Below, one piece after another: positions 8,728-19,111 of a DNA stretch of 49,453 nt; position 1 is the stretch's first letter; every line of letters starts with the position of its first letter. The notes beneath the pieces are model-generated. The model made no database searches. It saw nothing but the letters and a program-made list of their open reading frames with translations, and was not told the DNA's origin. The DNA lies in NCBI RefSeq assembly GCF_900167095.1, contig NZ_FUXG01000023.1, positions 1 through 49,453 on the forward strand, written 5' to 3'. The position numbers and the translations under genes are program-made. This stretch comes from Oceanospirillum multiglobuliferum (lineage in GTDB: Bacteria > Pseudomonadota > Gammaproteobacteria > Pseudomonadales > Halomonadaceae).

Positions 8728-9525
8728 TTATTCGTTAGGGCTTTGCTCTGCGTCACGAGAATCGGGCGAACCTTTTTTTACAAATCGCCCCATGATAATA
8801 CCCAGCTCATATAGTAGCCACATAGGTAGCGCTAATAAGGTCTGTGAAATCACATCAGGAGGCGTCAGTAACATGCCAATGACAAAACAGAATATCACCA
8901 CATAGGGGCGCTTCTCTGACAGAGACTCGACCGATGCAATACCTGTCCAAATCAAAATAAAAGTTGCAACCGGAATTTCAAAAGCGACGCCAAAAGCAAA
9001 GAAAAGCTTCAAAACGAAATTAAGGTAGGAGTTAATATCCGTCATGATGGCCACATCAATGGGGCCTGCCGAAGTAAAGAACGCGAAGATAATTGGAAAC
9101 ACTACATAGTAGGCAAAAACTGCTCCTGCATAAAACAACACCACACTAGAAGCCAGCAGTGGTAACGCGATTTTTTTCTCATTTTGATATAAGCCTGGTG
9201 CGATAAAGCTCCAGACTTGATACAGCAGATAAGGCACCGCCGCAAAAATAGAGACCACCAACGTCAGCTTAAAGGGTGCTAAAAACGGAGAGGCAACTTC
9301 TGTTGCAATCATCTGCGTACCTTCTGGTAATAAGGTACGTAGTGGCTCAGAAACGATCATATAAAGATCATTCGAGAAATAGTACAAACCCAGAAAGATG
9401 GCTAAGATTACTAGCACTGAGCGCAGTAAGCGCGTGCGTAGCTCTATCAGGTGCTCAATTAGGGGCGCGTGCTTACCTTCCTCTAACTCTGGAGGCGGTA
9501 ACTGAGGTTGTTCAGTTTGGCTCAT
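8728..9525 (-). CDS. tatC: Sec-independent protein translocase TatC
   Basis: TatC is the six-span inner-membrane receptor that, with TatB, recognises twin-arginine signal peptides on folded proteins. The 265 residues include the cytoplasmic N-terminal motif E24-H25-L-I-E28-L-R30, which contributes to signal-peptide binding, and the first-loop motif FIAPGLYQNE with the conserved glutamate E116. Six hydrophobic segments are visible. The N-terminal 20 residues are Pro/Glu-rich and the C-terminal tail is short and charged. It is the last gene of hisE-tatA-tatB-tatC and starts only 2 nt after the tatB stop, so it is probably translationally coupled. Confidence 0.96.
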   Translation of the reverse strand: MSQTEQPQLPPPELEEGKHAPLIEHLIELRTRLLRSVLVILAIFLGLYYFSNDLYMIVSEPLRTLLPEGTQMIATEVASPFLAPFKLTLVVSIFAAVPYLLYQVWSFIAPGLYQNEKKIALPLLASSVVLFYAGAVFAYYVVFPIIFAFFTSAGPIDVAIMTDINSYLNFVLKLFFAFGVAFEIPVATFILIWTGIASVESLSEKRPYVVIFCFVIGMLLTPPDVISQTLLALPMWLLYELGIIMGRFVKKGSPDSRDAEQSPNE

Positions 9526-9527
9526 GT

Positions 9528-9974
9528 TCAGCTTTTACGCTCCGGCTCAGTACTGCCATAAGGCGAGTCGTCTGCTTTGGAAGGGGAAGAATTTACACTT
9601 TGTGCAAGAGCTTCAGTACTAGTCTCTGAAGCAATTTCAACAGAACCATTATGATTGGTTGTGGGCGCATCAGAGTTCGGGCCGTTAGTTTTAGCTGCAG
9701 CAATACTTTCATCTGAGCGATCAGGCTGAGTTAATAGCGCCTCTTGTTGGCGCAAAGTGTCTTCTAACTTACGGCGGTTTTCATCCAACTGCCGCTGCAT
9801 CTCTTCCATGTGCAACTGTTGATTAATTTCTTGCTGAATACTGCCCACGCTCTGTTTGATACGGCCAACCCACATCCCTGCAGTTCGAGCAGCTTTAGGC
9901 AGACGCTCAGGCCCAAGCACTAACAGCGCCAAAATACCAATTACCACTAACTCAAAAAAGCCAATATCAAACAT
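9528..9974 (-). CDS. tatB: Sec-independent protein translocase TatB
   Basis: TatB pairs with TatC to form the twin-arginine substrate receptor. The protein has 148 residues. An N-terminal membrane helix (about residues 5-20) contains the conserved E8 and ends at the G21-P22-E23 hinge, followed by an amphipathic helix with LPKAARTAG. Residues 38-80 are Gln/Glu-rich and probably coiled coil. The rest is a low-complexity Ser/Thr/Asn/Asp tail, which varies widely in this family. The glutamate and the GP hinge separate it from TatA. It sits 44 nt downstream of tatA. Confidence 0.93.
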   Translation of the reverse strand: MFDIGFFELVVIGILALLVLGPERLPKAARTAGMWVGRIKQSVGSIQQEINQQLHMEEMQRQLDENRRKLEDTLRQQEALLTQPDRSDESIAAAKTNGPNSDAPTTNHNGSVEIASETSTEALAQSVNSSPSKADDSPYGSTEPERKS

Positions 9975-10018
9975 CGCCTGCGCTCATCAAAAATACTAGT
10001 TCAAAAACCCTTCAGAAT

Positions 10019-10258
10019 TTATGGCTTCTGTTGAGTTTTCTCAGCGGTGCTATCGATCACTTGATCTGATTCTTTCTTCTCGATGCTGGCCTTTTCTACA
10101 CCTTCATCTTTCTTTTCAGGGTTACTCACGGCTTCTTTAAAGCCCTTTACCGCACCACCTAAATCACTGCCTACATTACGCAGTTTTTTAGTGCCAAAAA
10201 TCAGAATGATGATGCCAAGAACAATCAACAACTGCCAAATACTGATGCCACCTAACAT
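10019..10258 (-). CDS. tatA: Sec-independent protein translocase TatA
   Basis: TatA oligomerises to form the transient passage used by the twin-arginine system. The 79-residue protein begins [15 protein letters not shown], a typical TatA membrane helix, and has the F21-G22 hinge followed by the amphipathic helix [18 protein letters not shown] and a charged tail. This arrangement and length are standard for the family. It lies 45 nt after hisE and heads the tat cluster. Confidence 0.95.
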   Translation of the reverse strand: MLGGISIWQLLIVLGIIILIFGTKKLRNVGSDLGGAVKGFKEAVSNPEKKDEGVEKASIEKKESDQVIDSTAEKTQQKP

Positions 10259-10303
10259 AAATAGTCTCCCATGATTGAATAGGGTTTAGCGCTGAATTAG
10301 CGT

Positions 10304-10630
10304 CTACTTTCTTGAGGCTTTTTCTTCTAAGCCAGATAAACCAAAACGACGAGATAGCTCATCTAAAACAGCCTGAGGCTGTACACCTAAATGAGATAGC
10401 GCGACTAAGCTGTGAAACCATAAATCAGCAGTTTCGTATACTAAGTCATCACAATTACCACTGTTTTGTGCATCTTTGGCTGCGATAATTGTTTCCGTCG
10501 CCTCTTCACCGACTTTTTCCAGAATTTTGTTCAGGCCTTTATGATGCAGTTGTGCTACATAAGAAGACTCAGGGTCAGCATTACGACGCTGTTCCAGAAT
10601 TTGACCTAGCTGTTGCAACACATCACTCAT
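10304..10630 (-). CDS. hisE: Phosphoribosyl-ATP pyrophosphatase
   Basis: HisE hydrolyses phosphoribosyl-ATP to phosphoribosyl-AMP in the second step of histidine synthesis. The 108-residue product is all-alpha with the MazG-like metal-binding motifs [15 protein letters not shown] and [14 protein letters not shown]. In Pseudomonas and relatives hisI (the next enzyme, PR-AMP cyclohydrolase) sits between ubiB and hisE. Here only 92 nt separate ubiB from hisE, so hisI is not in the cluster and hisE is not fused to it. Confidence 0.94.
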   Translation of the reverse strand: MSDVLQQLGQILEQRRNADPESSYVAQLHHKGLNKILEKVGEEATETIIAAKDAQNSGNCDDLVYETADLWFHSLVALSHLGVQPQAVLDELSRRFGLSGLEEKASRK

Positions 10631-10722
10631 CCATCACCAACCTTTTGTTAACACTTTGTTTTGAAAAACCTTAGGGTCACAAGGTAGCCAAGCATAAAGT
10701 AATTTTATGCCAGAAACCACGT

Positions 10723-12354
10723 TTAACGACGTGCTAAAAGTAGCACGCCAGCCGCCAACAGCCACTGTGCAGAAGTTGGTAATTCTAGCAACCATTGCCA
10801 ACCATCAGAAGCGGCAAGAATCGCTGCTAAAATTAAAAACCAACCTAAAGAAACTGAACCAAAACGCCGCTTACGCTCACCACTTTCAACCAAACGTGTC
10901 AGCAGAGCCTCTTGTTTGATTTGACGACGCTCAGTACGCTGACTTTGCTCCAGTGCGTTGTACACCAAATTCGGTAGTTCCGGAAGTTGCTCCATCCAAT
11001 TAGGAAATTGAGTACGGATATTTTTCCAAACGCCTTTTGGCCCCATACGCTGTTTAACCCATGACTCTAAAAAGGGTTTGGCAGTGGTCCAAAGATCCAA
11101 ATCAGGGTAAAGCTGGCGACCTAGCCCCTCAATATTCAGTAAGGTTTTCTGCAACAAGACCAGTTGAGGTTGCACCTCCATATTGAAACGACGGGCGGTT
11201 TGAAAAAGCCCCAGCAGAACCTGACCAAATGAGATCTCTTTTAGCGGCTTCTCAAAAATAGGCTCGCAGACAGCACGAATGGCCGTAGCAAATTCGTTAA
11301 CTTTTGTCCCTTCGCCCACCCAACCCGATTCAATATGCAGACGCGCAACTTCGTTATAATCTTGGCGGAAAAAAGCCAATAAATTACGTGCCAAATATTG
11401 CTGATCTTCCTCTGACAAGCTGCCCACGATCCCACAATCAATACCGATATACTGTGGATCATGGGGATGTTCGAAAGAGATAAAAATATTACCTGGGTGC
11501 ATATCCGCATGGAAAAAATTATCGCGAAACACTTGGGTAAAAAACACCTCTACCCCACGTTCCGCCAACTTTTTCATATTGATACCATGCTCGATTAAAC
11601 GGTCTACCTCAGCCACTGGTATACCATAGATGCGCTCTTGCACCATCACGCTACGACGAGTGTAATTCCAGTAAACCTGTGGCACGTACAGTGCTGGTGA
11701 ACCCTCAAAGTTTCGACGGAGCTGCGAGGTATTGGCGGCCTCTTTTTGCAAGTCTAACTCGTCAAATAAAGTAACTTCGTAATCTGCAACAATGGCGACA
11801 GGGTGCAAGCGTTGCGCATCAGGCACCCAACGGTTCAGCAGGTGCGCCAAGGTATAAAGCAGCTTGATGTCTTTGCGCAGTACCTTTTTGATGCCGGGAC
11901 GAATCACTTTTACGACTACTTTTTCACCCGTTTTCAGCTCTGCCGCATGTACCTGTGCAATAGAGGCAGATGCCATTGGCTCACGTTCAAAAAGTTTGAA
12001 TAGCTCATCAACAGGCTGGCCTAACGCCGTTTCAATCTCTTTTACAGCAAGATGACTAGGAAAAGGCGGCACTTGATCTTGTAGCTTTTTCAACTCATCG
12101 GCGATGTCATCAGGCAGCAAGTCACGACGAGTGGATAGCATCTGACCAAATTTGATAAAAATTGGCCCTAGCTCTTCTAAAGCTAAACGCAGACGCTCCC
12201 CACGGCTCTTAGCACCTATAGGGATCAAATTCAAAGGCGAATAGCGCAGTAGAAAGGCCGCAAGCCAAGGCAGACGTTCAAGTGGAATCAAACTGTCCAG
12301 ACGGTAACGGCTGAATACAAACAAAATTCTAAGCAGGCGACGCAGACGGGACAC
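10723..12354 (-). CDS. ubiB: Ubiquinone biosynthesis accessory protein UbiB
   Basis: UbiB is an atypical protein-kinase-like ATPase of the ABC1/ADCK family that supports the ubiquinone biosynthetic complex at the membrane. The 543-residue protein shows the family's K68-F-G-Q71 motif (KxGQ), the Ala-rich loop ASASIAQVH at 128-136, the nucleotide-site lysine K149 in VVVKV, and the metal-binding IDCG in place of the usual kinase DFG. Two C-terminal hydrophobic segments (about 500-517 and 525-542) form the membrane anchor. It begins 14 nt after ubiJ in the conserved order ubiE-ubiJ-ubiB. Confidence 0.96.
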   Translation of the reverse strand: MSRLRRLLRILFVFSRYRLDSLIPLERLPWLAAFLLRYSPLNLIPIGAKSRGERLRLALEELGPIFIKFGQMLSTRRDLLPDDIADELKKLQDQVPPFPSHLAVKEIETALGQPVDELFKLFEREPMASASIAQVHAAELKTGEKVVVKVIRPGIKKVLRKDIKLLYTLAHLLNRWVPDAQRLHPVAIVADYEVTLFDELDLQKEAANTSQLRRNFEGSPALYVPQVYWNYTRRSVMVQERIYGIPVAEVDRLIEHGINMKKLAERGVEVFFTQVFRDNFFHADMHPGNIFISFEHPHDPQYIGIDCGIVGSLSEEDQQYLARNLLAFFRQDYNEVARLHIESGWVGEGTKVNEFATAIRAVCEPIFEKPLKEISFGQVLLGLFQTARRFNMEVQPQLVLLQKTLLNIEGLGRQLYPDLDLWTTAKPFLESWVKQRMGPKGVWKNIRTQFPNWMEQLPELPNLVYNALEQSQRTERRQIKQEALLTRLVESGERKRRFGSVSLGWFLILAAILAASDGWQWLLELPTSAQWLLAAGVLLLARR

Positions 12355-12368
12355 GATGACTCCGAAAC

Positions 12369-13025
12369 TTATCTTGTTGAATCCTGAGTGCGCAAGGATT
12401 CAAGTTGGGATTGCAAACGCTGTACACGGGCTTCTAAGCGCTCAGTGGATTGGCGCAAGCCATTGATATTATTACAATAGTAATGAAGCTCATGACGACT
12501 AGGCAGCACAGATAGCTCATATTGCAAATACTCTTGCCAATCAGCTTGGCTAGTGCCAAGTGCTTGTTGACGCCATGTCTGTAATGCCTTCAAGGGCGCT
12601 AATAATAGTGCCGTAGGCACTGTACCTAAGCCTGACTCCAGTAGCCTAGACCAGTCTAAATCAATTGTTTTTAATATTGTTTGTAAACGCTGTACAAGCT
12701 GCGTATCACCACTGAGCTGAAGCTGGCCTTGGAAAAGCAGCCTTTCTTGCTCGGCTCCTGCGAGCATAAAGCGTCGGAACTGGGCGCTTGTACCACAAAT
12801 TTCTGCATCAACATCAAGCGCTGGAATACTCTCATCCCAACACTCTTTTTCTAAGGACAAGCCTTGAACAGAAGGCCAAACTAAACAGCTAAAAGCAGGC
12901 TCAGTACATCGAATACGCAGTACTTTACCCTGCAACTGTTGCAGTTGGGTTTGTGCACCAACATCTTGAGCAATCAGGCCATTCATCGTGACCTGTGCGA
13001 ACTCTAGTACGCCATGCCACAACAT
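12369..13025 (-). CDS. ubiJ: Ubiquinone biosynthesis accessory factor UbiJ (SCP2 domain)
   Basis: UbiJ binds ubiquinone intermediates through a sterol-carrier-protein-2 fold and organises the soluble Ubi complex. The 218-residue product has the SCP2-like region at about residues 15-115 and a C-terminal coiled coil at about 190-215 ([19 protein letters not shown]), a known combination in UbiJ. Its ATG directly abuts the ubiE stop (TAAATG), indicating coupled translation. Similarity is judged from architecture and position, since this family diverges fast. Confidence 0.9.
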   Translation of the reverse strand: MLWHGVLEFAQVTMNGLIAQDVGAQTQLQQLQGKVLRIRCTEPAFSCLVWPSVQGLSLEKECWDESIPALDVDAEICGTSAQFRRFMLAGAEQERLLFQGQLQLSGDTQLVQRLQTILKTIDLDWSRLLESGLGTVPTALLLAPLKALQTWRQQALGTSQADWQEYLQYELSVLPSRHELHYYCNNINGLRQSTERLEARVQRLQSQLESLRTQDSTR

Positions 13026-13787
13026 TTAAAGCTTAATGCCTCTGTGCAGAGCCACTACACCACTGGTCATATTGTGATATTCAACACGAGACAAACCAGC
13101 GGCCTCCATCATGCCTTTCAAAGTTTCTTGATCAGGATGCATACGAATGGACTCTGCAAGATAACGATAGCTTTCAGAATCGTTGGTCACCAACTTACCC
13201 ATAAATGGTAAGGCCGTGAATGAGTAAGTATCGTAAATTTTGCTCATGACGGGATTGGTTGGTTTAGAGAACTCTAGCACCAACAAGCGTCCACCCGGCT
13301 TAAGAATACGCGCCATAGAACGTAACGCCATATCTTTGTCGGTGACATTACGCAGACCAAACGCAATGGTAATACAATCGAAGGTATTGTCAGGAAAAGG
13401 TAGGCACTCTGCATTGGCTTGAACAAATTCAACATTACCGCTACAGCCTTTATCCAGCAGCTTATCACGACCTACTTTCAGCATGGAGTCGTTGATATCC
13501 GCCAAAACTACGCGACCCTCTTTACCCACAAGACGCGAGAATTTTAGCGTTAAATCCCCTGTACCACCTGCAATATCCAGCACTTGATGGCCTTGACGCA
13601 CACCACTCATTTCAATGGTCATGCGTTTCCATAGACGGTGAATCCCCATAGACATCAAGTCATTCATCAGATCATATTTAGCTGCAACTGAGTGGAATAC
13701 TTCAGCCACTTTTCCAGCTTTTTCATCTACCGCAACTTGCTGATAGCCAAAATGCGTAGTTTGTTTTTCATTACCTGAATCTGACAT
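13026..13787 (-). CDS. ubiE: Ubiquinone/menaquinone C-methyltransferase UbiE
   Basis: UbiE is the SAM-dependent methyltransferase that acts on the benzoquinol ring in ubiquinone synthesis (and demethylmenaquinone where present). The 253-residue protein carries FGYQQV near the start, the SAM-binding glycine loop D71-IAGGTGD78, DINDSML, the [13 protein letters not shown] acidic segment and the C-terminal [12 protein letters not shown] typical of UbiE. It starts the ubiE-ubiJ-ubiB unit. An 86-nt gap separates it from the DUF971 gene. Confidence 0.97.
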   Translation of the reverse strand: MSDSGNEKQTTHFGYQQVAVDEKAGKVAEVFHSVAAKYDLMNDLMSMGIHRLWKRMTIEMSGVRQGHQVLDIAGGTGDLTLKFSRLVGKEGRVVLADINDSMLKVGRDKLLDKGCSGNVEFVQANAECLPFPDNTFDCITIAFGLRNVTDKDMALRSMARILKPGGRLLVLEFSKPTNPVMSKIYDTYSFTALPFMGKLVTNDSESYRYLAESIRMHPDQETLKGMMEAAGLSRVEYHNMTSGVVALHRGIKL

Positions 13788-13873
13788 GATGAGACCTTCA
13801 CTAACAAAATTGCGTCATTGTAAACCGACAAGGCGCTTTTGTCTTTGTCAGCGCAAGGTGGATTATCAATGGC

Positions 13874-14293
13874 TTATAACTGTTTGATTGAAATCAGCTT
13901 TGGTTCTCGACTGGCGTTCGCTTCCGCCAAACGTTTTAAATACCCTTGCCAAAATACCTCTTTATGGCGACCTATTTCGTAAAGATAGTCCCAAGAGTAC
14001 AGGCCGGAGTCATGGCCATCATCAAAGATGATTTTGATGGCGTAACTACCTGCAGGCAGAATATTCTGAATGGCGACATATTTTTTGCCGACCTGCAAAA
14101 CTTCAGAACCTTCACCGTGGCCTTTCACCTCAGCAGAAGGAGAGTAAACCCGCAAAAATTCTGCCTCTAACTCGTATACCGTACCATCAGCATAAGTCAG
14201 CGCTAATAGATTAGATTTTTTGCGGTATTTAATATCAGTAGGTACAAGCTGCGGTGCATCAGATGGTGTTGTTTGAGGGGTGTCTTGAGACAT
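13874..14293 (-). CDS. DUF971 protein (gamma-butyrobetaine hydroxylase-like N-terminal domain)
   Basis: The 139-residue product consists mainly of a DUF971 domain (about residues 18-115), the small domain that also occurs at the N-terminus of eukaryotic gamma-butyrobetaine hydroxylases. Recognisable stretches are LTYADGTVYELEAEFLRVYSPSAEV and the end FDDGHDSGLYSWDYLYEIG. The start is the ATG at 14293, preceded by GGAGG; the frame stays open a further 23 codons upstream without such a signal. Stand-alone copies next to hslU and ubiE are a conserved arrangement in gammaproteobacteria, but the function is not established. No cysteine cluster is present. Confidence 0.8.
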   Translation of the reverse strand: MSQDTPQTTPSDAPQLVPTDIKYRKKSNLLALTYADGTVYELEAEFLRVYSPSAEVKGHGEGSEVLQVGKKYVAIQNILPAGSYAIKIIFDDGHDSGLYSWDYLYEIGRHKEVFWQGYLKRLAEANASREPKLISIKQL

Positions 14294-14389
14294 AAAAGCC
14301 TCCACAAAACTGTGAAAAAGTTGAATACCCGCAAAAACAAGATGGGCGGAAAATCCGCCCATCTGTTCGCAACGGAGAAACTGGCTGTT

Positions 14390-15718
14390 TTATAGAATAA
14401 AGCGACTTAGATCTTCATCACGCGCTAGATCATTCAATTGGCCATCAACATAAGCCGCATCAATGGTAATTTTATCTGTTAGATCACTGGCCTCGAAAGA
14501 GATGCTCTCTAACAAACGCTCCATCACCGTATGCAAACGACGGGCACCGATATTTTCTGTGCCTTCGTTAACCTGCCATGCAATTTCAGCCAGACGGTTA
14601 ATGCCGTCTTCTGTGAATTCAATATCTAAACCTTCAGTGGCTAACAACGCCTTGTATTGAATGGTCAGTGCAGCATCAGGCTCTGTCAAAATGCGTTTAA
14701 AATCATCAGGTGTTAAGGCGTTTAGCTCAACACGGATTGGCAAACGACCTTGTAGCTCAGGAATCAAGTCAGAAGGTTTGCTCAAGTGGAAAGCACCTGA
14801 GGCAATAAACAAGATGTGATCAGTTTTCACCATACCGTGTTTAGTTGAAACTGTGCTACCTTCGATTAAAGGTAGCAGGTCACGCTGTACACCTTCACGC
14901 GAAACATCGGCACCACTACCAGATTCACCACGCTTGGCCACTTTGTCGATCTCATCAATAAAGACGATACCATTTTGCTCAACCGCATCAATCACTGAGC
15001 CTTTTAGTTCATCCTCATTTACCAACTTAGAAGCTTCTTCATCAGTCGCTTGGCGCAGTGCGTCTTTTACTTTCATCTTGCGCGTTTTAGTGCGCTCGTT
15101 AGACAAATTCGAGAACATACTTTGCAACTGACTGGTCATCTCTTCCATGCCTGGGGGCGCCATAATTTCAACACCCACATTTGGCGCAGCGACATTGATT
15201 TCAATCTCTTTGTCGTCTAGCTCACCTTCACGCAATTTTTTGCGGAACACTTGGCGAGTGCTTGAGTCTGCACGAGCAGGTTCCTCATTAAAACCTGCAC
15301 GCGGCGGTGGCAGTAATGCGTCTAAAATACGCTCTTCAGCCGCTTCTTCTGCACGGTGGCGCACAGACTTAACTGCTTGCTCACGTAGCATTTTCATCGC
15401 CATGTCGGTCAAATCGCGGATAATGGTTTCCACATCACGCCCCACATAACCCACTTCAGTGAACTTAGTGGCTTCAACTTTGATAAAAGGCGCATTTGCC
15501 AGCTTGGCTAAACGACGAGCAATTTCTGTTTTACCCACACCAGTTGGGCCAATCATCAAAATATTTTTTGGTGTTACTTCCGCTCGTAATTCAGCAGGTA
15601 ACTGCATTCTGCGCCAGCGATTACGTAAGGCAATGGCAACCGAGCGTTTTGCACCCGCTTGACCCACAATATAACGATCTAATTCAGATACAATCTCACG
15701 CGGTGTCATTTGTGACAT
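14390..15718 (-). CDS. hslU: HslU, ATPase subunit of the HslVU protease
   Basis: HslU is the AAA+ hexameric unfoldase that feeds substrates to the HslV peptidase. In the 442-residue product Walker A is G57-PTGVGKT64, the pore loop is G89-Y-V-G92, Walker B reads VFIDEID, and the inserted I-domain spans roughly 110-230. The C-terminal tail DLSRFIL is the segment that docks between HslV subunits. The gene follows hslV by 83 nt in the usual order, and expression is expected from the heat-shock promoter upstream of hslV. Confidence 0.97.
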   Translation of the reverse strand: MSQMTPREIVSELDRYIVGQAGAKRSVAIALRNRWRRMQLPAELRAEVTPKNILMIGPTGVGKTEIARRLAKLANAPFIKVEATKFTEVGYVGRDVETIIRDLTDMAMKMLREQAVKSVRHRAEEAAEERILDALLPPPRAGFNEEPARADSSTRQVFRKKLREGELDDKEIEINVAAPNVGVEIMAPPGMEEMTSQLQSMFSNLSNERTKTRKMKVKDALRQATDEEASKLVNEDELKGSVIDAVEQNGIVFIDEIDKVAKRGESGSGADVSREGVQRDLLPLIEGSTVSTKHGMVKTDHILFIASGAFHLSKPSDLIPELQGRLPIRVELNALTPDDFKRILTEPDAALTIQYKALLATEGLDIEFTEDGINRLAEIAWQVNEGTENIGARRLHTVMERLLESISFEASDLTDKITIDAAYVDGQLNDLARDEDLSRFIL

Positions 15719-15801
15719 AGTTTTATCTCTATAATCTGGGCAATCTTGATAAAGCGTTTGTGGTAATCAAATTAAATTCAAGCTTAATTTAGTAAAACGA
15801 C

Positions 15802-16326
15802 TTACCAGTTCAATTCTTCAATAGTTGGCGTGTGATTGGTAAATACACAAATATCACCCGCCATTGCCAAACTTTTCTCTACAATCTCTTTGGCTGACAT
15901 ATCGGTATTTTCATGCAAAGCACGAGCAGCAGCTAAAGCATAGTTACCGCCAGAACCGATTGCGACCACACCATGCTCGGGCTCTACAACGTCACCCGTA
16001 CCTGAGATCACTAAAGAAGCCGTTTTATCAGCTACTACCAACATCGCTTCTAAACGACGCAGTGCACGGTCAGTACGCCAATCTTTTGCCATTTCTACAG
16101 CTGCCCGCACCAGTTGGCCTTGGTGTTTTTCTAGCTGTGCTTCAAAACGCTCAAACAAGGTAAAAGCATCCGCTGTACCGCCTGCAAAGCCCGCTATCAC
16201 TTGATTACGATATAAACGGCGTACTTTACGGGCATTACCTTTCATCACGGTATTACCTAAAGAAACCTGTCCATCACCACCTAATACAACTTGATTATCG
16301 CGACGCACAGCAACAATGGTAGTCAT
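15802..16326 (-). CDS. hslV: HslV, peptidase subunit of the HslVU protease
   Basis: HslV is the proteasome-beta-like threonine peptidase. After removal of Met1, T2 becomes the catalytic N-terminal nucleophile (MTTIVAVRR). Other family marks are [14 protein letters not shown], the lysine in GNARKVRRL and the C-terminal [10 protein letters not shown]. Its 174 residues are the standard length. A GGAG ribosome site precedes the ATG, and a perfect 10-bp hairpin and a sigma-32-like promoter lie upstream. Confidence 0.97.
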   Translation of the reverse strand: MTTIVAVRRDNQVVLGGDGQVSLGNTVMKGNARKVRRLYRNQVIAGFAGGTADAFTLFERFEAQLEKHQGQLVRAAVEMAKDWRTDRALRRLEAMLVVADKTASLVISGTGDVVEPEHGVVAIGSGGNYALAAARALHENTDMSAKEIVEKSLAMAGDICVFTNHTPTIEELNW

Positions 16327-16342
16327 CTTTTACTCCAGTATG

Positions 16343-16368
16343 GACAACAAACACTAAGGTTTGTTGTC
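16343..16368 (-). promoter_or_regulatory. Perfect 10-bp hairpin in the hslV 5' untranslated region
   Basis: GACAACAAAC (16343-16352) pairs perfectly with 16359-16368 over a 6-nt loop, about 17 nt upstream of the hslV start and just before the ribosome site. It is followed by mixed sequence rather than a T-run, so an mRNA-stability or translational role is more likely than termination. An inverted repeat in the same position is reported for the E. coli hslVU leader. Confidence 0.55.
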
Positions 16369-16415
16369 TCTAAATCTCTTCACAGATAACGGGTAGAACC
16401 ACCCCAAAAATAAGA

Positions 16416-16443
16416 AAATGGTGGCGTTTACAAGGAATTCAAG
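16416..16443 (-). promoter_or_regulatory. Candidate sigma-32 heat-shock promoter of hslVU
   Basis: On the minus strand CTTGAA (16438-16443) and CCACCATTT (16416-16424), 13 bp apart, resemble the sigma-32 consensus CTTGAAA / CCCCATNT. hslVU is a classical heat-shock operon, and the site lies about 90 nt before the hslV start. Confidence 0.55.
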
Positions 16444-16513
16444 CATTAGGATAGATTTATTGCCAAAGAGTACCGAGGGCAACTGCAAAATATTAAGGAA
16501 AATACGACTGTCA

Positions 16514-16543
16514 AAAAAATAGCCCCATAAGAGGCTATTTTTT
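16514..16543 (-). terminator. Rho-independent terminator after the SPOR-domain gene
   Basis: AAAAAATAGCC / GGCTATTTTTT forms an 11-bp stem (16514-16524 with 16533-16543) with an 8-nt loop and a T-run on the minus strand, immediately after the SPOR gene. It ends the argS-SPOR unit upstream of the hslVU promoter region. Confidence 0.85.
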
Positions 16544-16548
16544 AGAAT

Positions 16549-17190
16549 TTACTTAGGCAACCTAATCAAGAGTGACTGAATATTTTGCTTCGCCATCTGA
16601 TCTTGCGCTTTATTCAATTTACGTCGATCTTGAAATGGCCCAATACGCACACGATGCCACTCAGTACCAGTCTCTGCTGTAATAGAGGAGATTTGCGAGG
16701 TAAAGCCCATCTCCTTTAGCTTAGCCACAAACTGGTCTGCTTCAGCTTTAGTCTTAAAGGAGCCAACTTGTAGCATATATTCCGGCAGGCTTTCATCATC
16801 ACGCGGCGTTGACTTGTACTCTTCTACCTTATCCATGGTGACCTCTTGCTCTGGCAAGAGGTTGTAAAAATCATAGCGTTTACGATCAGAATCAGATTCT
16901 TCTGCCGGTGTAGCTGCTACAGGCTCGACTGCTTGCGGCTGAGGTCTAGCAGGCTGTATAGCCGGCAGATTTTCTACAGGTTGTGCGCTTTCACCTGTCC
17001 AGCGCGCCAAACCAAAGCCCAGCACTACGCCAAAAATCAACCAAGTCCAAGCAGGTAAAGACTTACGTTCTACTACCACAGCCTCTTTAGGTCGAGGTGA
17101 CGCGCCAGCACGCACCGACGTGCCCGCCTCTGGCTTTGAGTTTGCAGCAGAGTTTCTGTTTCTATTGGCTTTGACGTAGGGCTTGCTCAT
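16549..17190 (-). CDS. SPOR-domain single-pass membrane protein, FtsN-like
   Basis: SPOR domains bind denuded septal peptidoglycan and localise proteins to the division site. The 213-residue product has a basic cytoplasmic N-terminus, one membrane helix at about residues 46-63 (AWTWLIFGVVLGFGLARW), a Pro/Ala/Glu-rich linker and a SPOR domain at about 136-213 (YMLQVGSFKTKAEADQF ... HRVRIGPFQDRRKL). The short linker and place downstream of argS match proteins annotated as FtsN-like in Pseudomonas relatives. The helical FtsN activation segment is not obvious, so the FtsN name is not certain. It begins 5 nt after argS. Confidence 0.85.
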   Translation of the reverse strand: MSKPYVKANRNRNSAANSKPEAGTSVRAGASPRPKEAVVVERKSLPAWTWLIFGVVLGFGLARWTGESAQPVENLPAIQPARPQPQAVEPVAATPAEESDSDRKRYDFYNLLPEQEVTMDKVEEYKSTPRDDESLPEYMLQVGSFKTKAEADQFVAKLKEMGFTSQISSITAETGTEWHRVRIGPFQDRRKLNKAQDQMAKQNIQSLLIRLPK

Positions 17191-17195
17191 TACAG

Positions 17196-18959
17196 TTACA
17201 TCTCTTCCGGCGCTTGCACACCTAATAGACCTAGACCGTTTGCTAATACTTGACGAACAGCATCACTCAGAGTCAACCGCGCGTTACGTAACACTTCGTC
17301 TTCTTCCAACACTTTTAAGGCGTTATACCAAGTGTGAAATTCAGATGATAAGTCTTTCAGGTACAGCGCTAAGGCATGCGGCTCATAGTTTAATGCAGCG
17401 TTTTCTAAAATTTCTGGATAACGCGCCAAAGCGGTCATCAGATTTTTCTCGTAGTCACTGTCTAAGCGATCTAAGTTAGCCAAGCCCAATGCCGCATCAA
17501 ACTGCCACTGATGTTCCGCAAGCTTACGCATCACACTGCACACCCTAGCGTGAGCATATTGGATGTAATACACAGGGTTGTCTTTGGATTGAGACTTGGC
17601 CAAATCTAAATCGAAATCCATATGCTGATCAGATTTACGGCTGACATAGAAGAAACGCGCAGCATCATTGCCTACTTCATCACGCAGTTCACGCAAGGTG
17701 ACAAATGAACCTGAGCGCGTAGACATCTGAACACGTTCAGTACCACGATAAAGAATCGCGAACTGTACCAAACGGAAATCAAGCTTCTCTAATGGATAAC
17801 CCAACGCCTGGCAAACGGCTTTCATACGTGGCAGATAACCATGGTGATCCGCCCCAAATACGTACAACACTTTGTCAAAACCGCGCTCGAACTTATTGTT
17901 CATATACGCAATATCAGAAGCAAAGTAGGTGGTCATGCCATTTTCACGGCGCACACAACGATCCTTATCATCACCAAAGGCGGTCGAACGGAACCAAAGC
18001 GCACCATCTTCTTGCTCGTAGATGTGACCCGCATCTTGTAGCAGCTTCAGCGATTTCTCAACATCACCGCCACGGGTTAACGAACGCTCTGAGAACCATT
18101 TCTGATAACGCACGCCAAATTCAGCCAAGTCATCTTCAATGTCCCAACGAATATCGTTCAATGCAATATCAAATAGGCCTTCGTAGTTCACGATACCTAA
18201 TAGCGATTTTGCTTTAGCGATTAGCTCGTCAATGTGGATCTCTTTATCGCCACCTTTTGGCTCATCAGCACTCACGCCATCAAAAACGTCTTTTGCAGAT
18301 TTGATCAAGGCTTGACCAAACTGATCCTGCACCTTACGTGCGATTTCGCGAATATACTCACCTTTGTAGCCGTTACTTGGGAACTCTAAACGCTCTCCCG
18401 ACAACTCTAAGTAACGTAGCCACACGCTAGTCGCCAGAATATCCATCTGACGACCTGCATCATTGACGTAGTACTCACGGTAAACATCAAAACCAACAGC
18501 GGCCAATAGATCAGAAATCGTTGCACCATAGGCCGCACCGCGACCATGACCCACATGCAGTGGGCCAGTTGGGTTGGCTGATACAAACTCAACCTGCACC
18601 CGTTGTTTTGCACCTACTTGGCTTAAGCCGTAGCTTTCTTTTTGCGCCAGAATCTGACCAACCACTGCATTGATCGTTTCAGAGCTTGCGAAAAAGTTAA
18701 TAAAACCAGGACCAGCAATATCAACCTGTGTCACGCTGTCGCTCTTTGGCAAAGCTTCAACCAACTTTTGCGCTAAATCGCGCGGCGCACAACGCGCCTG
18801 TTTAGCTAACATCAAAGCGATGTTGGTTGCAAAGTCACCATGCGACTTATCTTTAGTGTTTTCCACCATCACGCGAGCGGTCAGGTCAGTGGGCAACACA
18901 CCCTGCTGCTTCAGTGTGTCTATGGCGACACCAATCAGTTCTGCAATATGTTCTTTCAT
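17196..18959 (-). CDS. argS: Arginyl-tRNA synthetase
   Basis: ArgS charges tRNA-Arg. The 587-residue class I synthetase has the N-terminal additional domain, the ATP-binding motif H135-V-G-H138 in [14 protein letters not shown], and MSTRSG where other class I enzymes have KMSKS. Lack of a canonical KMSKS is normal for many ArgRS. The C-terminal anticodon-binding domain ends [13 protein letters not shown] well-formed promoter lies 68-96 nt upstream, and the SPOR gene follows within 5 nt, so the two are probably co-transcribed. Confidence 0.97.
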   Translation of the reverse strand: MKEHIAELIGVAIDTLKQQGVLPTDLTARVMVENTKDKSHGDFATNIALMLAKQARCAPRDLAQKLVEALPKSDSVTQVDIAGPGFINFFASSETINAVVGQILAQKESYGLSQVGAKQRVQVEFVSANPTGPLHVGHGRGAAYGATISDLLAAVGFDVYREYYVNDAGRQMDILATSVWLRYLELSGERLEFPSNGYKGEYIREIARKVQDQFGQALIKSAKDVFDGVSADEPKGGDKEIHIDELIAKAKSLLGIVNYEGLFDIALNDIRWDIEDDLAEFGVRYQKWFSERSLTRGGDVEKSLKLLQDAGHIYEQEDGALWFRSTAFGDDKDRCVRRENGMTTYFASDIAYMNNKFERGFDKVLYVFGADHHGYLPRMKAVCQALGYPLEKLDFRLVQFAILYRGTERVQMSTRSGSFVTLRELRDEVGNDAARFFYVSRKSDQHMDFDLDLAKSQSKDNPVYYIQYAHARVCSVMRKLAEHQWQFDAALGLANLDRLDSDYEKNLMTALARYPEILENAALNYEPHALALYLKDLSSEFHTWYNALKVLEEDEVLRNARLTLSDAVRQVLANGLGLLGVQAPEEM

Positions 18960-19026
18960 TTCAACCTAGATCTGCTAACTAAACGAGGGGGAAGGGTTTA
19001 CACCCGTTTCAAATTTATAACCCGCT

Positions 19027-19055
19027 ATTATCGTCTTTCTGAGCCTGACTGTTAA
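19027..19055 (-). promoter_or_regulatory. Sigma-70 promoter of argS
   Basis: On the minus strand TTAACA (19050-19055), exactly 17 bp, then GATAAT (19027-19032). Each hexamer has one mismatch to consensus, and the site is in the gap between priA and argS. I infer it drives argS and the SPOR gene. Confidence 0.65.
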
Positions 19056-19111
19056 CTGCTTTTTAAAATCTACTTTTAAATCCTCAAAGCAAGCGTCAAT
19101 ACGCTACAACC

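Noticed and set aside
17700-17730. Broken KMSKS motif in ArgS
   Set aside because: Many bacterial ArgRS, including E. coli's, naturally lack KMSKS, so MSTRSG here is not a defect.
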